64,000 nucleotides of DNA from VMCP01 sp964527775 (GCA_964527775.1 CAZGQS010000005.1:62001-126000), one strand, 5' to 3'; numbered from the stretch's first letter, positions 9,022-17,982 are shown. Notes: generated from the letters alone by a model not told the origin. Numbers and translations are program-made.

Positions 9022-10392
9022 ATGGGAAATTTTGTTAGAGTAAAAAAAGCCAAGGTTCTACGTTTTCAGTTGATAAGCGTTATGTACTTGTTGTTTATTT
9101 CGCTATCTATATTGCAAATCCCCATTGATTGGTTGAGAACCAACATCAATATGGCCCAATATATAAATAACTCGACATCTGTTGAGATGGATAACAAGCA
9201 GATTATTGCTGTTTACGATGAGATTGAGAATATTGAGAAGGAGTTTTACAAAGAAGTGGGTTACGATATTGACAGGAAGATCTACAAAGATCCAGACAGT
9301 TATAGCGGAACAGATATGTATTTTATCCGTTGGAAGAAAGGCTATAAGTTGTTTGATAAAATTGTAGAACTGAAAAAATATCATTTAGCCCTTCCAGATA
9401 ACAATCCCAAAAAGGCTGAATTCAAAAAGTTGTTTGCAGACGATTTGAAAAATGGATTGGAATCAGAAAAGGCAACACTTTGGGTAGAGTGGAAGTTTAA
9501 GCACGTGCCAGCTGGTGTAGTGGTTACTTGGTTGGCAGATTTGAAATTGAGGATGAAGCTGTTAAATGGTGGAATCATTCTAAAGGAGGAGCAAAATGCC
9601 GATTATTTGGTACTTATGGCCTACAATATGGAAGCAGTTCGTCCTGGAGACACCGTTAGAATTGTGGTATTCAATCATGAGGAAATGCAGGTAAGTGCCA
9701 CTGAAAACGACAAAGTGTTTGATTTAAAAGATTGGCATGGAGATACCTTGTTTTTTGTTCCAAAGTATGTGGGTATCTACAATTTAAGTTTCAAAAAGAA
9801 TGGGGTTGAAGAGACTTTAAAAGTGACTTCGATTGCCAAGACTTTTGAACGCGAGAAAGATAATAAATATAACATTTTTTACGAAGGAAAACCAGCCGAA
9901 TTGCATTATGTAAATTTGTTAAATCCAGCAGGTATTAGTTGTGATTGTGACCCTAATATTGCCATGAATAGAAGCAGTAACAAGGTGACATTCACACCGC
10001 AAAAATCTGGTTGGTGCAGTTTTGTGATTAACAATAAAGACGGTAGAGCTCTTTTGAGGGACTCAATTTATGTTCAAAAGATTCCTGAGCCATTCCTTTA
10101 TGCAGAGGGAAGCAGTGGTAGTGTAATGTCAAGAACGCGTCTAAAAGCTGATGGCTTTGTGAATGTTTATGGAACACATCCTGATTTACAGAAGTTTAAA
10201 TATTCGTTATCAAACATTAAGTATCGATTGGTAGGTGCCACTAATGAGGTAATGAGTTCTTCGGGTAGTAAACTTTCTTTGACAGCAGATCAAGTTGACA
10301 AAGTAAAGTATATCGTGGTTCAAGGTGCGGATATCAATACAGGTTCTAAGGGCATGGTTTTTGAGAAGCCATTAGTAATTCAAATTAAGTAA
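9022..10392 (+). CDS. GldM-like protein B (motor periplasmic arm)
   Basis: 456 residues. The N-terminal segment RFQLISVMYLLFISL aligns without gaps to the GldM segment RQKMINLMYLVFIAM. It includes the Arg (here Arg14) known in GldM to pair with the proton-carrying Glu of GldL. One transmembrane helix (about 15-36) is followed by a large periplasmic region: a helical part (about 45-190), Ig-like beta domains, and a D4-like end with SGSVMSRTRLKADGF and a final PLVIQIK strand. It is a distant paralogue of the preceding gene, with only 1 base between stop and start, implying coupled translation and near-equal amounts. It probably drives or contacts the outer membrane protein encoded next. Confidence 0.78.
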   Translation: MGNFVRVKKAKVLRFQLISVMYLLFISLSILQIPIDWLRTNINMAQYINNSTSVEMDNKQIIAVYDEIENIEKEFYKEVGYDIDRKIYKDPDSYSGTDMYFIRWKKGYKLFDKIVELKKYHLALPDNNPKKAEFKKLFADDLKNGLESEKATLWVEWKFKHVPAGVVVTWLADLKLRMKLLNGGIILKEEQNADYLVLMAYNMEAVRPGDTVRIVVFNHEEMQVSATENDKVFDLKDWHGDTLFFVPKYVGIYNLSFKKNGVEETLKVTSIAKTFEREKDNKYNIFYEGKPAELHYVNLLNPAGISCDCDPNIAMNRSSNKVTFTPQKSGWCSFVINNKDGRALLRDSIYVQKIPEPFLYAEGSSGSVMSRTRLKADGFVNVYGTHPDLQKFKYSLSNIKYRLVGATNEVMSSSGSKLSLTADQVDKVKYIVVQGADINTGSKGMVFEKPLVIQIK

Positions 10393-10398
10393 TCAACA

Positions 10399-12606
10399 AT
10401 GAGAAATATATTTCATACCTTTTCAACTATTTTAGCCTTGGCTTCGTTTTCGATGCTCCAAGCGCAGTCTAGCGAAGTGGTTATATCTGGCACACGGGTG
10501 GTAGATTCTTCTGAAACTTTTAGCGTAAAGCCTGGTCAAACATTGATTTTTGAGGAAGGCGCGCGTTTGTTGGTGTTTGGTGGCCTAAATATCAAGGGTA
10601 CACAAGACAATCCAATTAAAATCATGTCACGCAATGCTGGGACTCCTGGATTAGGTATTGTCATTGCAGATAACAAATCTAGAAATCAGGATATCATTGT
10701 TGAGCATGCCGAAGTTTCAGGATTGGTTCAGGCAGTTAGATTTGATCCTTTCTGGTACAGGAAGTCGGTGCGTATCAATAACGTGAAGTTCTCTGGTATT
10801 GATTCCAGAGAGCCATTGATTTATGCATCTTCGCCATTGTTGGATTTGAGAGATAATAAGAATATTGACTTTCAAATCACCAACTCACGATTCTTCAATA
10901 ATACGGGCAACGTAATTCTTGAAAAAGTAGGATCATTGGGAATCAAGTATACTCTGGATAACTTGACTTTTAATGACAATGCTCTCAGAGGTGACAATGC
11001 TTCTATGGGAATTTTGCATTTAGATTTTGCTCGTACGGTAATTGCTGATCAGGTTTCATTGGGTGATTTGACTTTTGTGAACAACAAGGCAGGAGATAAG
11101 AACATAGGTCTTTCAGTTAGCGGTGGGTCTGGCGTTCCCGTTAGTATTCCATCGGGAAAGGTATTTTCAAATTCATCTGGTGCTCAGGTTATTTTCGATA
11201 ATCGTAAAGATGCCCGTTTGCCCAGAATTGGAGCAACACAAACTTCCAGTCTCAAAGAAAAAGGCGGCAATGAAATTTTTATCACTGGAGCCACACACAA
11301 ATTTGGCCGTTTAGCCCTCGAAGTTGTCGGTCAACCTAAGATTGTTGAAATAAAAGATTCTTTTGGTAGAGCGGTTTTCATCAATCAGAACCTTGCCGGT
11401 GATAGTTTGATTGCTACTTATTTAGAAGGTAATCCTGTGACTTTAACCTTGCAAAACGGATTGAAATACAATGTTCCCAAGTTGACGGCCGCGCAACTAC
11501 CTCCACCAATTTACAGAAGAGTGGATACTACTTTGATTAGTCCCGAGTGGCCTGATACGACTTTGAAAGCAAAAGTTGGATTTATGGTTATTATCCCGAT
11601 GTTCCATAAGCAGAAGAATATTGTTAAGTTAAAGACTTGGGAATTTGGTTTTTGGGGTGGTGGATCTATTTATGGAGGTGGGGACATTAAACATAAGTTC
11701 TTCCCTATTCCATCAACAGTTGAGATTAGTGGAGGTGGATATGCACAATACAACTTGACCAATGCATTTTCATTGAAAGCGAATATTTATAGATCAACAG
11801 TTTCAATGCATAATTTATGGGCTCAAGCCATTTTTTCGGGAGGATTGGTACCATATATCGAAGGTGTGGATTATAAAAAGTTTCAGCCATACAAAAACAC
11901 TTGGCCTTTGATGTTTGTAACTCCAATGACCATATTTGATGTTGAAGGACTATGGCATATTGGAAAATACAATTTGAAACCAGGCCAAAAAGGTAAATTT
12001 GTAAATAGTTTGGGCCTAAGCATTGGTGTTTTTAATTATACACCTTACAGGTTAGCATACAGAGGTCAAGGAAAAAAAGAAACTTATGAAGATTATAAAG
12101 CTCGAATTTGGAATGAAGAGCGCATTAATTTGAGAGAGTTAGGTTTGGAAGGTCAAAATTTCCTTGAGAATAAAAGTCAATACGGAAAGTATGCCGCGAA
12201 TTTTGGATTGTCATGGCAGTTGGCTTACATAAGAAAGCGTTGGGCATTTAAAGGTGAAATGAAGGCGGTATATACTACAACAGATTACCTTGATGATTAT
12301 GGCCCTGGTGTTTGGTATGGTGGAGATTATGATCGTTGGTTACAATCGGTAAAAGATAATCCTGATTTTGCAAATGACCCGACTTTGTTTAGAAATGGAG
12401 ATTTGAATCAAATCAGTGCTAAACTTTACAAAGTATCAGGTGGATCTACCACTCATACAAAAATTTCATCTACGGCAGCAAGGTCAGTAGATGGCCTCAA
12501 CGATTGGTACTACCAAGCTCATATGGGACTTTCGTACAGACTTCAGAAGAAGGATGAGAAACCCAAGATTGAGACACTCAAAGAAAAAGAATCAAAAAAG
12601 AACTAA
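10399..12606 (+). CDS. Outer membrane protein: beta-helix domain plus DUF6089-like barrel
   Basis: 735 residues with a signal peptide of about 23 residues ending LQAQ. Residues about 30-330 resemble a right-handed parallel beta-helix: regular short strands, Asn/Gly turns, and the start typical of PbH1 proteins (VKPGQTLIFEEGARLLVFGG). After a proline-rich linker (about 365-385), the C-terminal half looks like an outer membrane barrel. It opens with WEFGFWGGGSIYGGGDIKHK and later contains TTDYLDDYGPG, close to the WELGxxxG and TDYLDD signatures of the DUF6089 family. A lysine/glutamate-rich tail (KKDEKPKIETLKEKESKKN) ends the protein. As last gene of the operon, 6 bases after the second GldM-like gene, it is the candidate outer membrane partner of the motor, in the place GldK/GldN take in T9SS. 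Function inferred. Confidence 0.72.
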   Translation: MRNIFHTFSTILALASFSMLQAQSSEVVISGTRVVDSSETFSVKPGQTLIFEEGARLLVFGGLNIKGTQDNPIKIMSRNAGTPGLGIVIADNKSRNQDIIVEHAEVSGLVQAVRFDPFWYRKSVRINNVKFSGIDSREPLIYASSPLLDLRDNKNIDFQITNSRFFNNTGNVILEKVGSLGIKYTLDNLTFNDNALRGDNASMGILHLDFARTVIADQVSLGDLTFVNNKAGDKNIGLSVSGGSGVPVSIPSGKVFSNSSGAQVIFDNRKDARLPRIGATQTSSLKEKGGNEIFITGATHKFGRLALEVVGQPKIVEIKDSFGRAVFINQNLAGDSLIATYLEGNPVTLTLQNGLKYNVPKLTAAQLPPPIYRRVDTTLISPEWPDTTLKAKVGFMVIIPMFHKQKNIVKLKTWEFGFWGGGSIYGGGDIKHKFFPIPSTVEISGGGYAQYNLTNAFSLKANIYRSTVSMHNLWAQAIFSGGLVPYIEGVDYKKFQPYKNTWPLMFVTPMTIFDVEGLWHIGKYNLKPGQKGKFVNSLGLSIGVFNYTPYRLAYRGQGKKETYEDYKARIWNEERINLRELGLEGQNFLENKSQYGKYAANFGLSWQLAYIRKRWAFKGEMKAVYTTTDYLDDYGPGVWYGGDYDRWLQSVKDNPDFANDPTLFRNGDLNQISAKLYKVSGGSTTHTKISSTAARSVDGLNDWYYQAHMGLSYRLQKKDEKPKIETLKEKESKKN

Positions 12607-12612
12607 ATACGG

Positions 12613-12636
12613 AAGGCCCCAAATGGGGCCTTTTTT
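12613..12636 (+). terminator. Rho-independent terminator of the GldLM-like operon
   Basis: A perfect 8-bp stem (AAGGCCCC / GGGGCCTT) with a four-base AAAT loop is followed by a T run. It begins 7 bases after the stop codon of the beta-helix/barrel gene and closes the five-gene operon. Confidence 0.93.
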
Positions 12637-12637
12637 A

Positions 12638-12670
12638 TTGATGAAATCACCAATAAATCACCTAAATTTG
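12638..12670 (+). promoter_or_regulatory. Promoter of the E2 gene
   Basis: TAAATTTG at 12663-12670 is an exact TAnnTTTG -7 element; TTG at 12638-12640 lies 22 bases upstream, slightly long for the -33 box. The ATG follows 21 bases after the -7 element. Confidence 0.6.
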
Positions 12671-12691
12671 CTGAAATTTTAGTGCAATATC

Positions 12692-13978
12692 ATGGCCATA
12701 GAAATCATTGTTCCAGCTCCCGGAGAATCTGTTAGTGAAGTTACCATCGCCAATTGGTTAGTTAAAGAAGGCGATTGGGTTGAAATGGATGCACCACTCG
12801 CAGAATTTGAAAGCGACAAAGCAACCTTTGAGGTGAATGCAGAAAAAGCCGGTGTAGTGGAAAAGCTGATTGGCGATATTGGCGATACCATCGCGGTGAA
12901 TACCGTAATTGCTTTGATCAATACCGAAGCAGCCAGACCTGAAAATGCAGCTCCAGCAGCCCCTGTTGCGTCAAAGACTGAAGCAGCACCGGTTGCTGCT
13001 TCTGCTCCAAGTGCAAAGGTGGAGAGCGCGAAATCTGAATCTTCTTCGGCCATTAAAACGTCCCCCGAAAACAACGCCGATGCAAACGCATCGCCTGTGG
13101 CATTGCAGTTGCTCAATGAATATGGTATTAGTGCGAGTCAGGTTCAAGGGTCAGGGTCGAATGGTAAAATTACCAAAGTAGATGCGCTTGAGGCCATTGT
13201 AAAGTTGGGTGGAACCAAGAAAGTAGAAGCTAATAATTATTCTCAAACCAATCGTGAGCCGCGCCGCGAGAAAATGTCGAATCTTCGTAAGACGGTGGCT
13301 AGACGCTTGGTTGCAGCGAAAAATGAAACCGCTATGTTGACTACCTTTAACGAGGTGAACATGAAGCCGGTGATGGATTTGAGATCTCAGTATAAAGATA
13401 AATTCAAAGAAGAATTTGGGGTGAACTTGGGCTTTATGAGTTTCTTCACAAGAGCCGTTTGTATTGCTCTGAAAGATTGGCCAGCAGTAAATGCGAGCAT
13501 CGAGGGTGAAGAAATTATTTATCATGATTATTGCGATGTTTCTATTGCGGTAAGTGCGCCTAAAGGACTGGTTGTACCTGTGATTCGCAGTGCTGAAACG
13601 TTGAGTCTTCAGGAAATTGAGAAAGAAGTTAAGCGTTTGGCAACTAAAGCCCGCGATAATAAGTTAAGCATAGATGAAATGACCGGAGGTACTTTCACTA
13701 TTACGAATGGTGGTGTTTTTGGATCAATGATGAGTACTCCAATCATTAACCCTCCTCAGAGTGGTATTTTGGGAATGCACAACATTGTGGAAAGACCCGT
13801 GGTAGAAAAAGGTGAGATAGTCATCAGACCTATGATGTACTTGGCCTTGAGTTACGATCACAGAATTATTGACGGACGTGAAAGCGTGAGCTTCTTAGTA
13901 AGAGTGAAAAACTTACTGGAAAACCCAGAAATGCTTTTCGACGGCAAACGTCCTGAGGAACGCGTACTAGGATTATAA
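12692..13978 (+). CDS. sucB: 2-oxoglutarate dehydrogenase E2 (dihydrolipoyl succinyltransferase)
   Basis: 428 residues. A single N-terminal lipoyl domain (about 1-78) has the lipoylated Lys in ESDKATFEV. An Ala/Pro-rich linker follows (about 85-130), then a peripheral-subunit-binding domain (about 131-168, ASPVALQLLNEYGI) and the C-terminal acyltransferase domain with catalytic His and Asp in YDHRIIDGRE. The single lipoyl domain and the overall sequence (MAIEIIVPAPGESVSEVTI) favour the 2-oxoglutarate over the pyruvate enzyme; this is an inference, and odhB is a synonym. The E1 gene usually next to it is absent from this window. The enzyme transfers succinyl groups to CoA in the TCA cycle. The cation efflux gene overlaps its stop (TAATG). 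Confidence 0.88.
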   Translation: MAIEIIVPAPGESVSEVTIANWLVKEGDWVEMDAPLAEFESDKATFEVNAEKAGVVEKLIGDIGDTIAVNTVIALINTEAARPENAAPAAPVASKTEAAPVAASAPSAKVESAKSESSSAIKTSPENNADANASPVALQLLNEYGISASQVQGSGSNGKITKVDALEAIVKLGGTKKVEANNYSQTNREPRREKMSNLRKTVARRLVAAKNETAMLTTFNEVNMKPVMDLRSQYKDKFKEEFGVNLGFMSFFTRAVCIALKDWPAVNASIEGEEIIYHDYCDVSIAVSAPKGLVVPVIRSAETLSLQEIEKEVKRLATKARDNKLSIDEMTGGTFTITNGGVFGSMMSTPIINPPQSGILGMHNIVERPVVEKGEIVIRPMMYLALSYDHRIIDGRESVSFLVRVKNLLENPEMLFDGKRPEERVLGL

Positions 13979-14838
13979 TGCACAATCACGACCACCACGA
14001 CCATCACCTCGAGATGGGCAAGAAGTTTCTCGTGGGGGTAGTGCTGAATTTTTCTTTTGTTCTGGTTGAGTTTTTCTATGGATGGAAAGTTCAATCTATT
14101 TCCCTATTTGCAGATGCTTGGCATAATTTGTCTGATGTTGCTGGACTGATTATTAGTTGGGTGGCATTCAGAATGGCTACCAAGAAACCCACGGAGAATT
14201 ATACGTATGGTTATTCTAAAGGAACCATTTTGGCGTCTTTGGCCAATTGCGTGTTGCTGTTTATTGCAGTTTACGTAATGGGAGCTGAGGCTGTGCACCG
14301 GTTTGGGAATCCACATTCAGTTGAAACAGGTACCATAATGTGGGTGGCAGGAATGGGGGTTGTAGTGAATACGGTTACGGCATTGCTATTTATGAGTAGC
14401 AATGAATTGAACAATAGGGCGGCATTCTTGCACATGGCTGCTGATGCTTTGGTATCGGTTGCTGTTGTGTTTGGGGGTTGGTTTATGTCTATAGGTGCTC
14501 CAGAATGGATTGATCCTGCTTTGGGTTTGATCATTTGTTTGGTGATTTTATGGGGGACATTAAAATTATTTAGTAGTAGTTTGAGATTGAGTTTGGATGG
14601 GGTTCCTGAGGGACTTGATATCCATCAAGTTTCAAATGAGTTATTGTCGATTCCCGGTTTGGAAAGAATTGAAAATATGCACATTTGGGCCATCAGTACT
14701 ACCCGAAGCGCGTTTACGGCTACATTTGAAATAAAGGCAGATAAGTCTCAAGAAATTGAAGTCATAAAAGATCAAGCGCGTGAAATATTGAAGGGGCATC
14801 GAATTCAACACACTACTTTAGAGACCTTGTTGGTATAA
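13978..14838 (+). CDS. Cation diffusion facilitator (zinc/cadmium-type efflux)
   Basis: 286 residues with a His/Asp-rich N-terminus (HNHDHHDHH), six predicted transmembrane helices and a cytoplasmic C-terminal domain (about 205-286). The metal site residues of the CDF family are visible: ADAWHNLSD in helix 2 and HMAADALVS in helix 5, each giving a His/Asp pair typical of Zn2+-transporting CzcD/ZitB-like proteins. It is translationally coupled to the E2 gene by a TAATG overlap, although the two have no obvious shared function. It probably exports divalent metal in exchange for protons. Confidence 0.9.
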   Translation: MHNHDHHDHHLEMGKKFLVGVVLNFSFVLVEFFYGWKVQSISLFADAWHNLSDVAGLIISWVAFRMATKKPTENYTYGYSKGTILASLANCVLLFIAVYVMGAEAVHRFGNPHSVETGTIMWVAGMGVVVNTVTALLFMSSNELNNRAAFLHMAADALVSVAVVFGGWFMSIGAPEWIDPALGLIICLVILWGTLKLFSSSLRLSLDGVPEGLDIHQVSNELLSIPGLERIENMHIWAISTTRSAFTATFEIKADKSQEIEVIKDQAREILKGHRIQHTTLETLLV

Positions 14839-14878
14839 GTTTATTTTGTTAACTTCTCTTTCGTGAAATTGAAAAGTG

Positions 14879-16135
14879 ATGAAAGAGGAAGTGTTGCATC
14901 GGTTTTGGAACCCGAAGTATTTGGGGCAAAATACCTTTAAGTTGGTTGGGAATCAATGTTTAGAAGTTCAGTTTTTTGGGGACTTGAATCTGCTTCAAGG
15001 TCCTGATTTTAAGGATTTTAGGGCAAAAGTTGACGGGCAGTTGTTTGCCGGATTTATGGAGATGCATTGGCTGTCGAGCGACTGGTTGAAACATCAGCAT
15101 TCCACAGATTCTAAATATGATAATGTGGTGTTGCATGTGGTATGGGAAGATGATTTGAAATTGAATCCCATCCGCAATAAAGAGGGGCAAATCTTGCCTA
15201 CTTTAGAATTGTCAAGGTATTTTTCGAAAAAAGATTTGCAAAAAGTGCAAATCGAAAAGGTTGGTAGTTTACTCTGTGAGAGCCGAATCATTGCCGAAAG
15301 AGATTCAAACAGAATCAATGACATTATTGAGATTCAAAAAAAACGGGCCGCATTAAAGAAGTTAGAAATACAGAAGAAGAAAATCCAAGCAATATTGGAA
15401 TATACCCAATATGATTGGGAGCAAACAGCTTGGGTCTGGTTAGGTTCATATTGGGTGGATCCGCAGAATAGATTATCGGCTGAGCGGGTGTTCAGGGCTG
15501 TTTCTTTAAACAAAATGAAAAGAGGGAAATGGGAAGAGGTGTTGGTAGAAATTTTGTATCGGTTTGGGTTGTTTGAAGCAACTCCAGATTTGCCCATTTT
15601 CAGACAGATAATTCCTATGGTTCAAAGTAGATTGAAGTATTTGGAGGAGCATGTGAAAGATGAACGGGAGTTACTTCCTTGGTATCATGGTAAGGTGCGG
15701 TATCATAATTATCCGCTGGTGAAGTTCATACAGTATTTATCTTTTGTGGCGCATTTGGATGGTGATTTGACGGAGTTGTTACAGAATGTGGATTCGTGGA
15801 GCAAATTGGGAAAGAGTTATCAAGTAATAGATTATAAATTTGGGTTTTCGAAGTTGGCGGCAGATCAAGTGTATAGAATTGCGGTTAATGCGTGGCTGCC
15901 CTTATTGTTGGTATTTAGAGATAATAAAGGTGAACCAATTGGGGAGAGTCAAATCTTTGATTTGATGCGAATTTGGAAGCCGGAGATGAATGGTATAGTT
16001 AAGAAATTTAATAAATTAGATAGAGTTCCATTGGTTGCTTTTGATAGTTTTTCGCGTATCTCGATGTGGCAGAATTGGTGCAGTGTTAAAAAATGCAGTA
16101 ATTGTGAAATTGGCAAATCACTTTGGAACTTATAA
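14879..16135 (+). CDS. DUF2851 family protein
   Basis: 418 residues from the ATG at 14879; a GTG three bases earlier is the less likely start. The N-terminal half matches DUF2851, with the phrases LLQGPDFKDFRAKVDG, GFMEMHWLSSDW and DNVVLHVVWEDD. The protein ends in a cysteine pair region (CSVKKCSNCEIG) that could bind metal. It has no signal peptide and is presumably cytoplasmic. Function is unknown; the family is widespread in Bacteroidota. It sits alone between the cation efflux gene (40-base gap) and lhgO (32-base gap). Confidence 0.85.
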   Translation: MKEEVLHRFWNPKYLGQNTFKLVGNQCLEVQFFGDLNLLQGPDFKDFRAKVDGQLFAGFMEMHWLSSDWLKHQHSTDSKYDNVVLHVVWEDDLKLNPIRNKEGQILPTLELSRYFSKKDLQKVQIEKVGSLLCESRIIAERDSNRINDIIEIQKKRAALKKLEIQKKKIQAILEYTQYDWEQTAWVWLGSYWVDPQNRLSAERVFRAVSLNKMKRGKWEEVLVEILYRFGLFEATPDLPIFRQIIPMVQSRLKYLEEHVKDERELLPWYHGKVRYHNYPLVKFIQYLSFVAHLDGDLTELLQNVDSWSKLGKSYQVIDYKFGFSKLAADQVYRIAVNAWLPLLLVFRDNKGEPIGESQIFDLMRIWKPEMNGIVKKFNKLDRVPLVAFDSFSRISMWQNWCSVKKCSNCEIGKSLWNL

Positions 16136-16151
16136 ACTGATATTTTGCCCT

Positions 16152-16159
16152 TAAATTTG
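16152..16159 (+). promoter_or_regulatory. -7 element for lhgO
   Basis: TAAATTTG is an exact TAnnTTTG match, 8 bases before the lhgO ATG. A TTTG at 16122-16125 is 26 bases upstream, longer than usual, so the -33 element is uncertain. Confidence 0.5.
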
Positions 16160-16167
16160 TAGAAATC

Positions 16168-17382
16168 ATGAAAAAAATCGCCATCATTGGGGGAGGAATT
16201 GTAGGGGTTGCAACAGCGTTTCAATTGTTGAATGAAACTTCAGATTGTGAGATAGTATTGTTGGAGAAAGAGAATCGAGTTGCAGCGCATCAAACGGGAA
16301 ATAATAGCGGAGTGATCCATTCTGGTATTTATTACAAGCCTGGAAGTTTGAAAGCAAAGAATTGCCTACGAGGGTACGATTTTCTCATTGATTTTTGCAA
16401 AAAATACAACATAGATTATGAATTGTGTGGTAAAGTGATTGTTGCAATCAACGATCATGAAATACCCGCATTGGAGAAATTATACGATAGAGGAAACGAG
16501 CATGGTTTGCAAGGTTTGAAGTATTTAACATCCCAAGAAATCAAAGAAATTGAACCTGAATGTACCGGGGTTAAAGGTGTTTTCGTGCCACAAACCGGTA
16601 TTGTAGATTACAAAAGGGTGACAGAGAAATTGGCTGATGAAGTTGGAGGAAATCCGCGCGCGAGCATCAAACTGTCTTCAAAAGTGAATGCTATTACTTA
16701 CCGCGATTCTAAGGTGCATATTGAGTACACGTCCCCCGAAGGAAAGAAAAATATTCAGGTAGATTATGCCATCAATTGCGCGGGACTTTACTGCGATAAA
16801 ATTGCGGAGCTTTCGGGCGAGAAGTTGAACGTAAAGATCATTCCATTCAGGGGTGAATATTACACGGTGAAGCCTGAGAGGGCGCATATTATTAAGAATT
16901 TGATCTACCCAGTGCCAGATTCTAATTTTCCGTTTTTGGGGGTGCATTTTACACGCAGAATTACGGGTGAAATTGAGGCTGGACCCAATGCGGTTTTTGC
17001 ATTCAAGAGAGAAGGGTATAAGAAGACCGACTTTAGCGCGAGCGAATTTCTGGAGAGTGTATTTTGGCGTGGATTTCAAAAGGTAGCCTTCAAGTATTGG
17101 CAAACAGGAATTGGTGAATATTACCGGTCGTTTTCGAAAAGGGCTTTTACTAAGGCACTTCAAAAGTTGGTTCCTGCAGTCACTATGGACGATCTAGAAC
17201 CAGCAGGAGCGGGGGTTAGAGCTCAAGCATGTGACAAAGAGGGTAATTTGATTGACGATTTTTACATTCAGGAGTCTGATCAGTTTATTCATGTTTTGAA
17301 TGCGCCTAGTCCAGCTGCAACATCATCGTTGTCAATTGGCATGTATATTTCGGACAGAGCCCGTGAGAAATGGGGAATCTAA
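16168..17382 (+). CDS. lhgO: L-2-hydroxyglutarate oxidase
   Basis: 404 residues. The N-terminal FAD-binding Rossmann motif is IGGGIVGVATAFQL. It is followed by the family's HQTGNNSGVIHSGIYY segment (around residues 47-62) and the C-terminal DLEPAGAGVRAQ stretch. Length and motifs match LhgO, which oxidises L-2-hydroxyglutarate to 2-oxoglutarate and passes electrons to the membrane quinone pool. Its product feeds the 2-oxoglutarate dehydrogenase whose E2 lies upstream. It overlaps the SprT-like gene by 13 bases, so the two are cotranscribed. Confidence 0.92.
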   Translation: MKKIAIIGGGIVGVATAFQLLNETSDCEIVLLEKENRVAAHQTGNNSGVIHSGIYYKPGSLKAKNCLRGYDFLIDFCKKYNIDYELCGKVIVAINDHEIPALEKLYDRGNEHGLQGLKYLTSQEIKEIEPECTGVKGVFVPQTGIVDYKRVTEKLADEVGGNPRASIKLSSKVNAITYRDSKVHIEYTSPEGKKNIQVDYAINCAGLYCDKIAELSGEKLNVKIIPFRGEYYTVKPERAHIIKNLIYPVPDSNFPFLGVHFTRRITGEIEAGPNAVFAFKREGYKKTDFSASEFLESVFWRGFQKVAFKYWQTGIGEYYRSFSKRAFTKALQKLVPAVTMDDLEPAGAGVRAQACDKEGNLIDDFYIQESDQFIHVLNAPSPAATSSLSIGMYISDRAREKWGI

Positions 17383-17981
17383 AAGAGGTTTTAGGAAAGT
17401 ATTTACCAGCGGGCAGTGTTGATTATGCTCATGATTTACTGTGGAAATACGGTATCCAATTGCATATTAAGAAACCTCGTACCACAAAGTTTGGAGATTA
17501 TAGATATCCTAAACCAGGAGAGCCGCACCGAATCAGCGTCAACAATAATTTGAATCCGTATGCATTTTTAGTGACGTTTTTGCACGAAGCGGCGCACTTA
17601 GTGAATTTCGAAAAGCGCGGAAGACACAATATCAGGCCGCATGGTAAGGAATGGAAATTGGAATTTAGAGAGATCGCAACTCCAGTTTTGAATAAAGAGT
17701 TTTTACCAGAGCCTGTGTTGTTTGCCCTAGACGGTTATTTGAAAAATCCCGCGGCTAGTAGCTGTACAGACCCCAAACTATTCAGAACTCTAAAGAAATA
17801 CGACCTTCAGCAAGATAATAAATTGATGGTTGAAGAAGTGCCAATGGAGGGGAATTTTAAAACCAAAGATGGTCGGATTTTTAGAAAAGTAGAAAAACTC
17901 AGAAGCAGATATCGCTGTATTGAGTTGAGTACCAAGAAAACATACTTGGTTCCGGGTTTAATGGAAGTAGAGTTGGTTTAA
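17370..17981 (+). CDS. SprT-like zinc-metalloprotease-fold protein
   Basis: 203 residues. The HExxH motif (LHEAAHLVNF) around residue 70 and a further His about 20 residues on (RPHGKEW) fit the SprT-like domain. The C-terminal third lacks a clear zinc ribbon. Bacterial SprT proteins are poorly characterised; eukaryotic relatives (Spartan) cleave DNA-protein crosslinks, but that role cannot be claimed here. It starts inside the 3' end of lhgO. No signal peptide, so probably cytoplasmic. Confidence 0.82.
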   Translation: MGNLKEVLGKYLPAGSVDYAHDLLWKYGIQLHIKKPRTTKFGDYRYPKPGEPHRISVNNNLNPYAFLVTFLHEAAHLVNFEKRGRHNIRPHGKEWKLEFREIATPVLNKEFLPEPVLFALDGYLKNPAASSCTDPKLFRTLKKYDLQQDNKLMVEEVPMEGNFKTKDGRIFRKVEKLRSRYRCIELSTKKTYLVPGLMEVELV

Positions 17982-17982
17982 T

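Noticed and set aside
12679..13116. 145-residue Ala/Ser-rich open frame on the minus strand over sucB
   Set aside because: It mirrors the Ala/Pro-rich linker codons of the E2 gene; composition explains the open frame and no family is recognisable.
16678..17163. 161-residue minus-strand frame within lhgO
   Set aside because: No recognisable domain, and the plus strand carries a full-length conserved enzyme.
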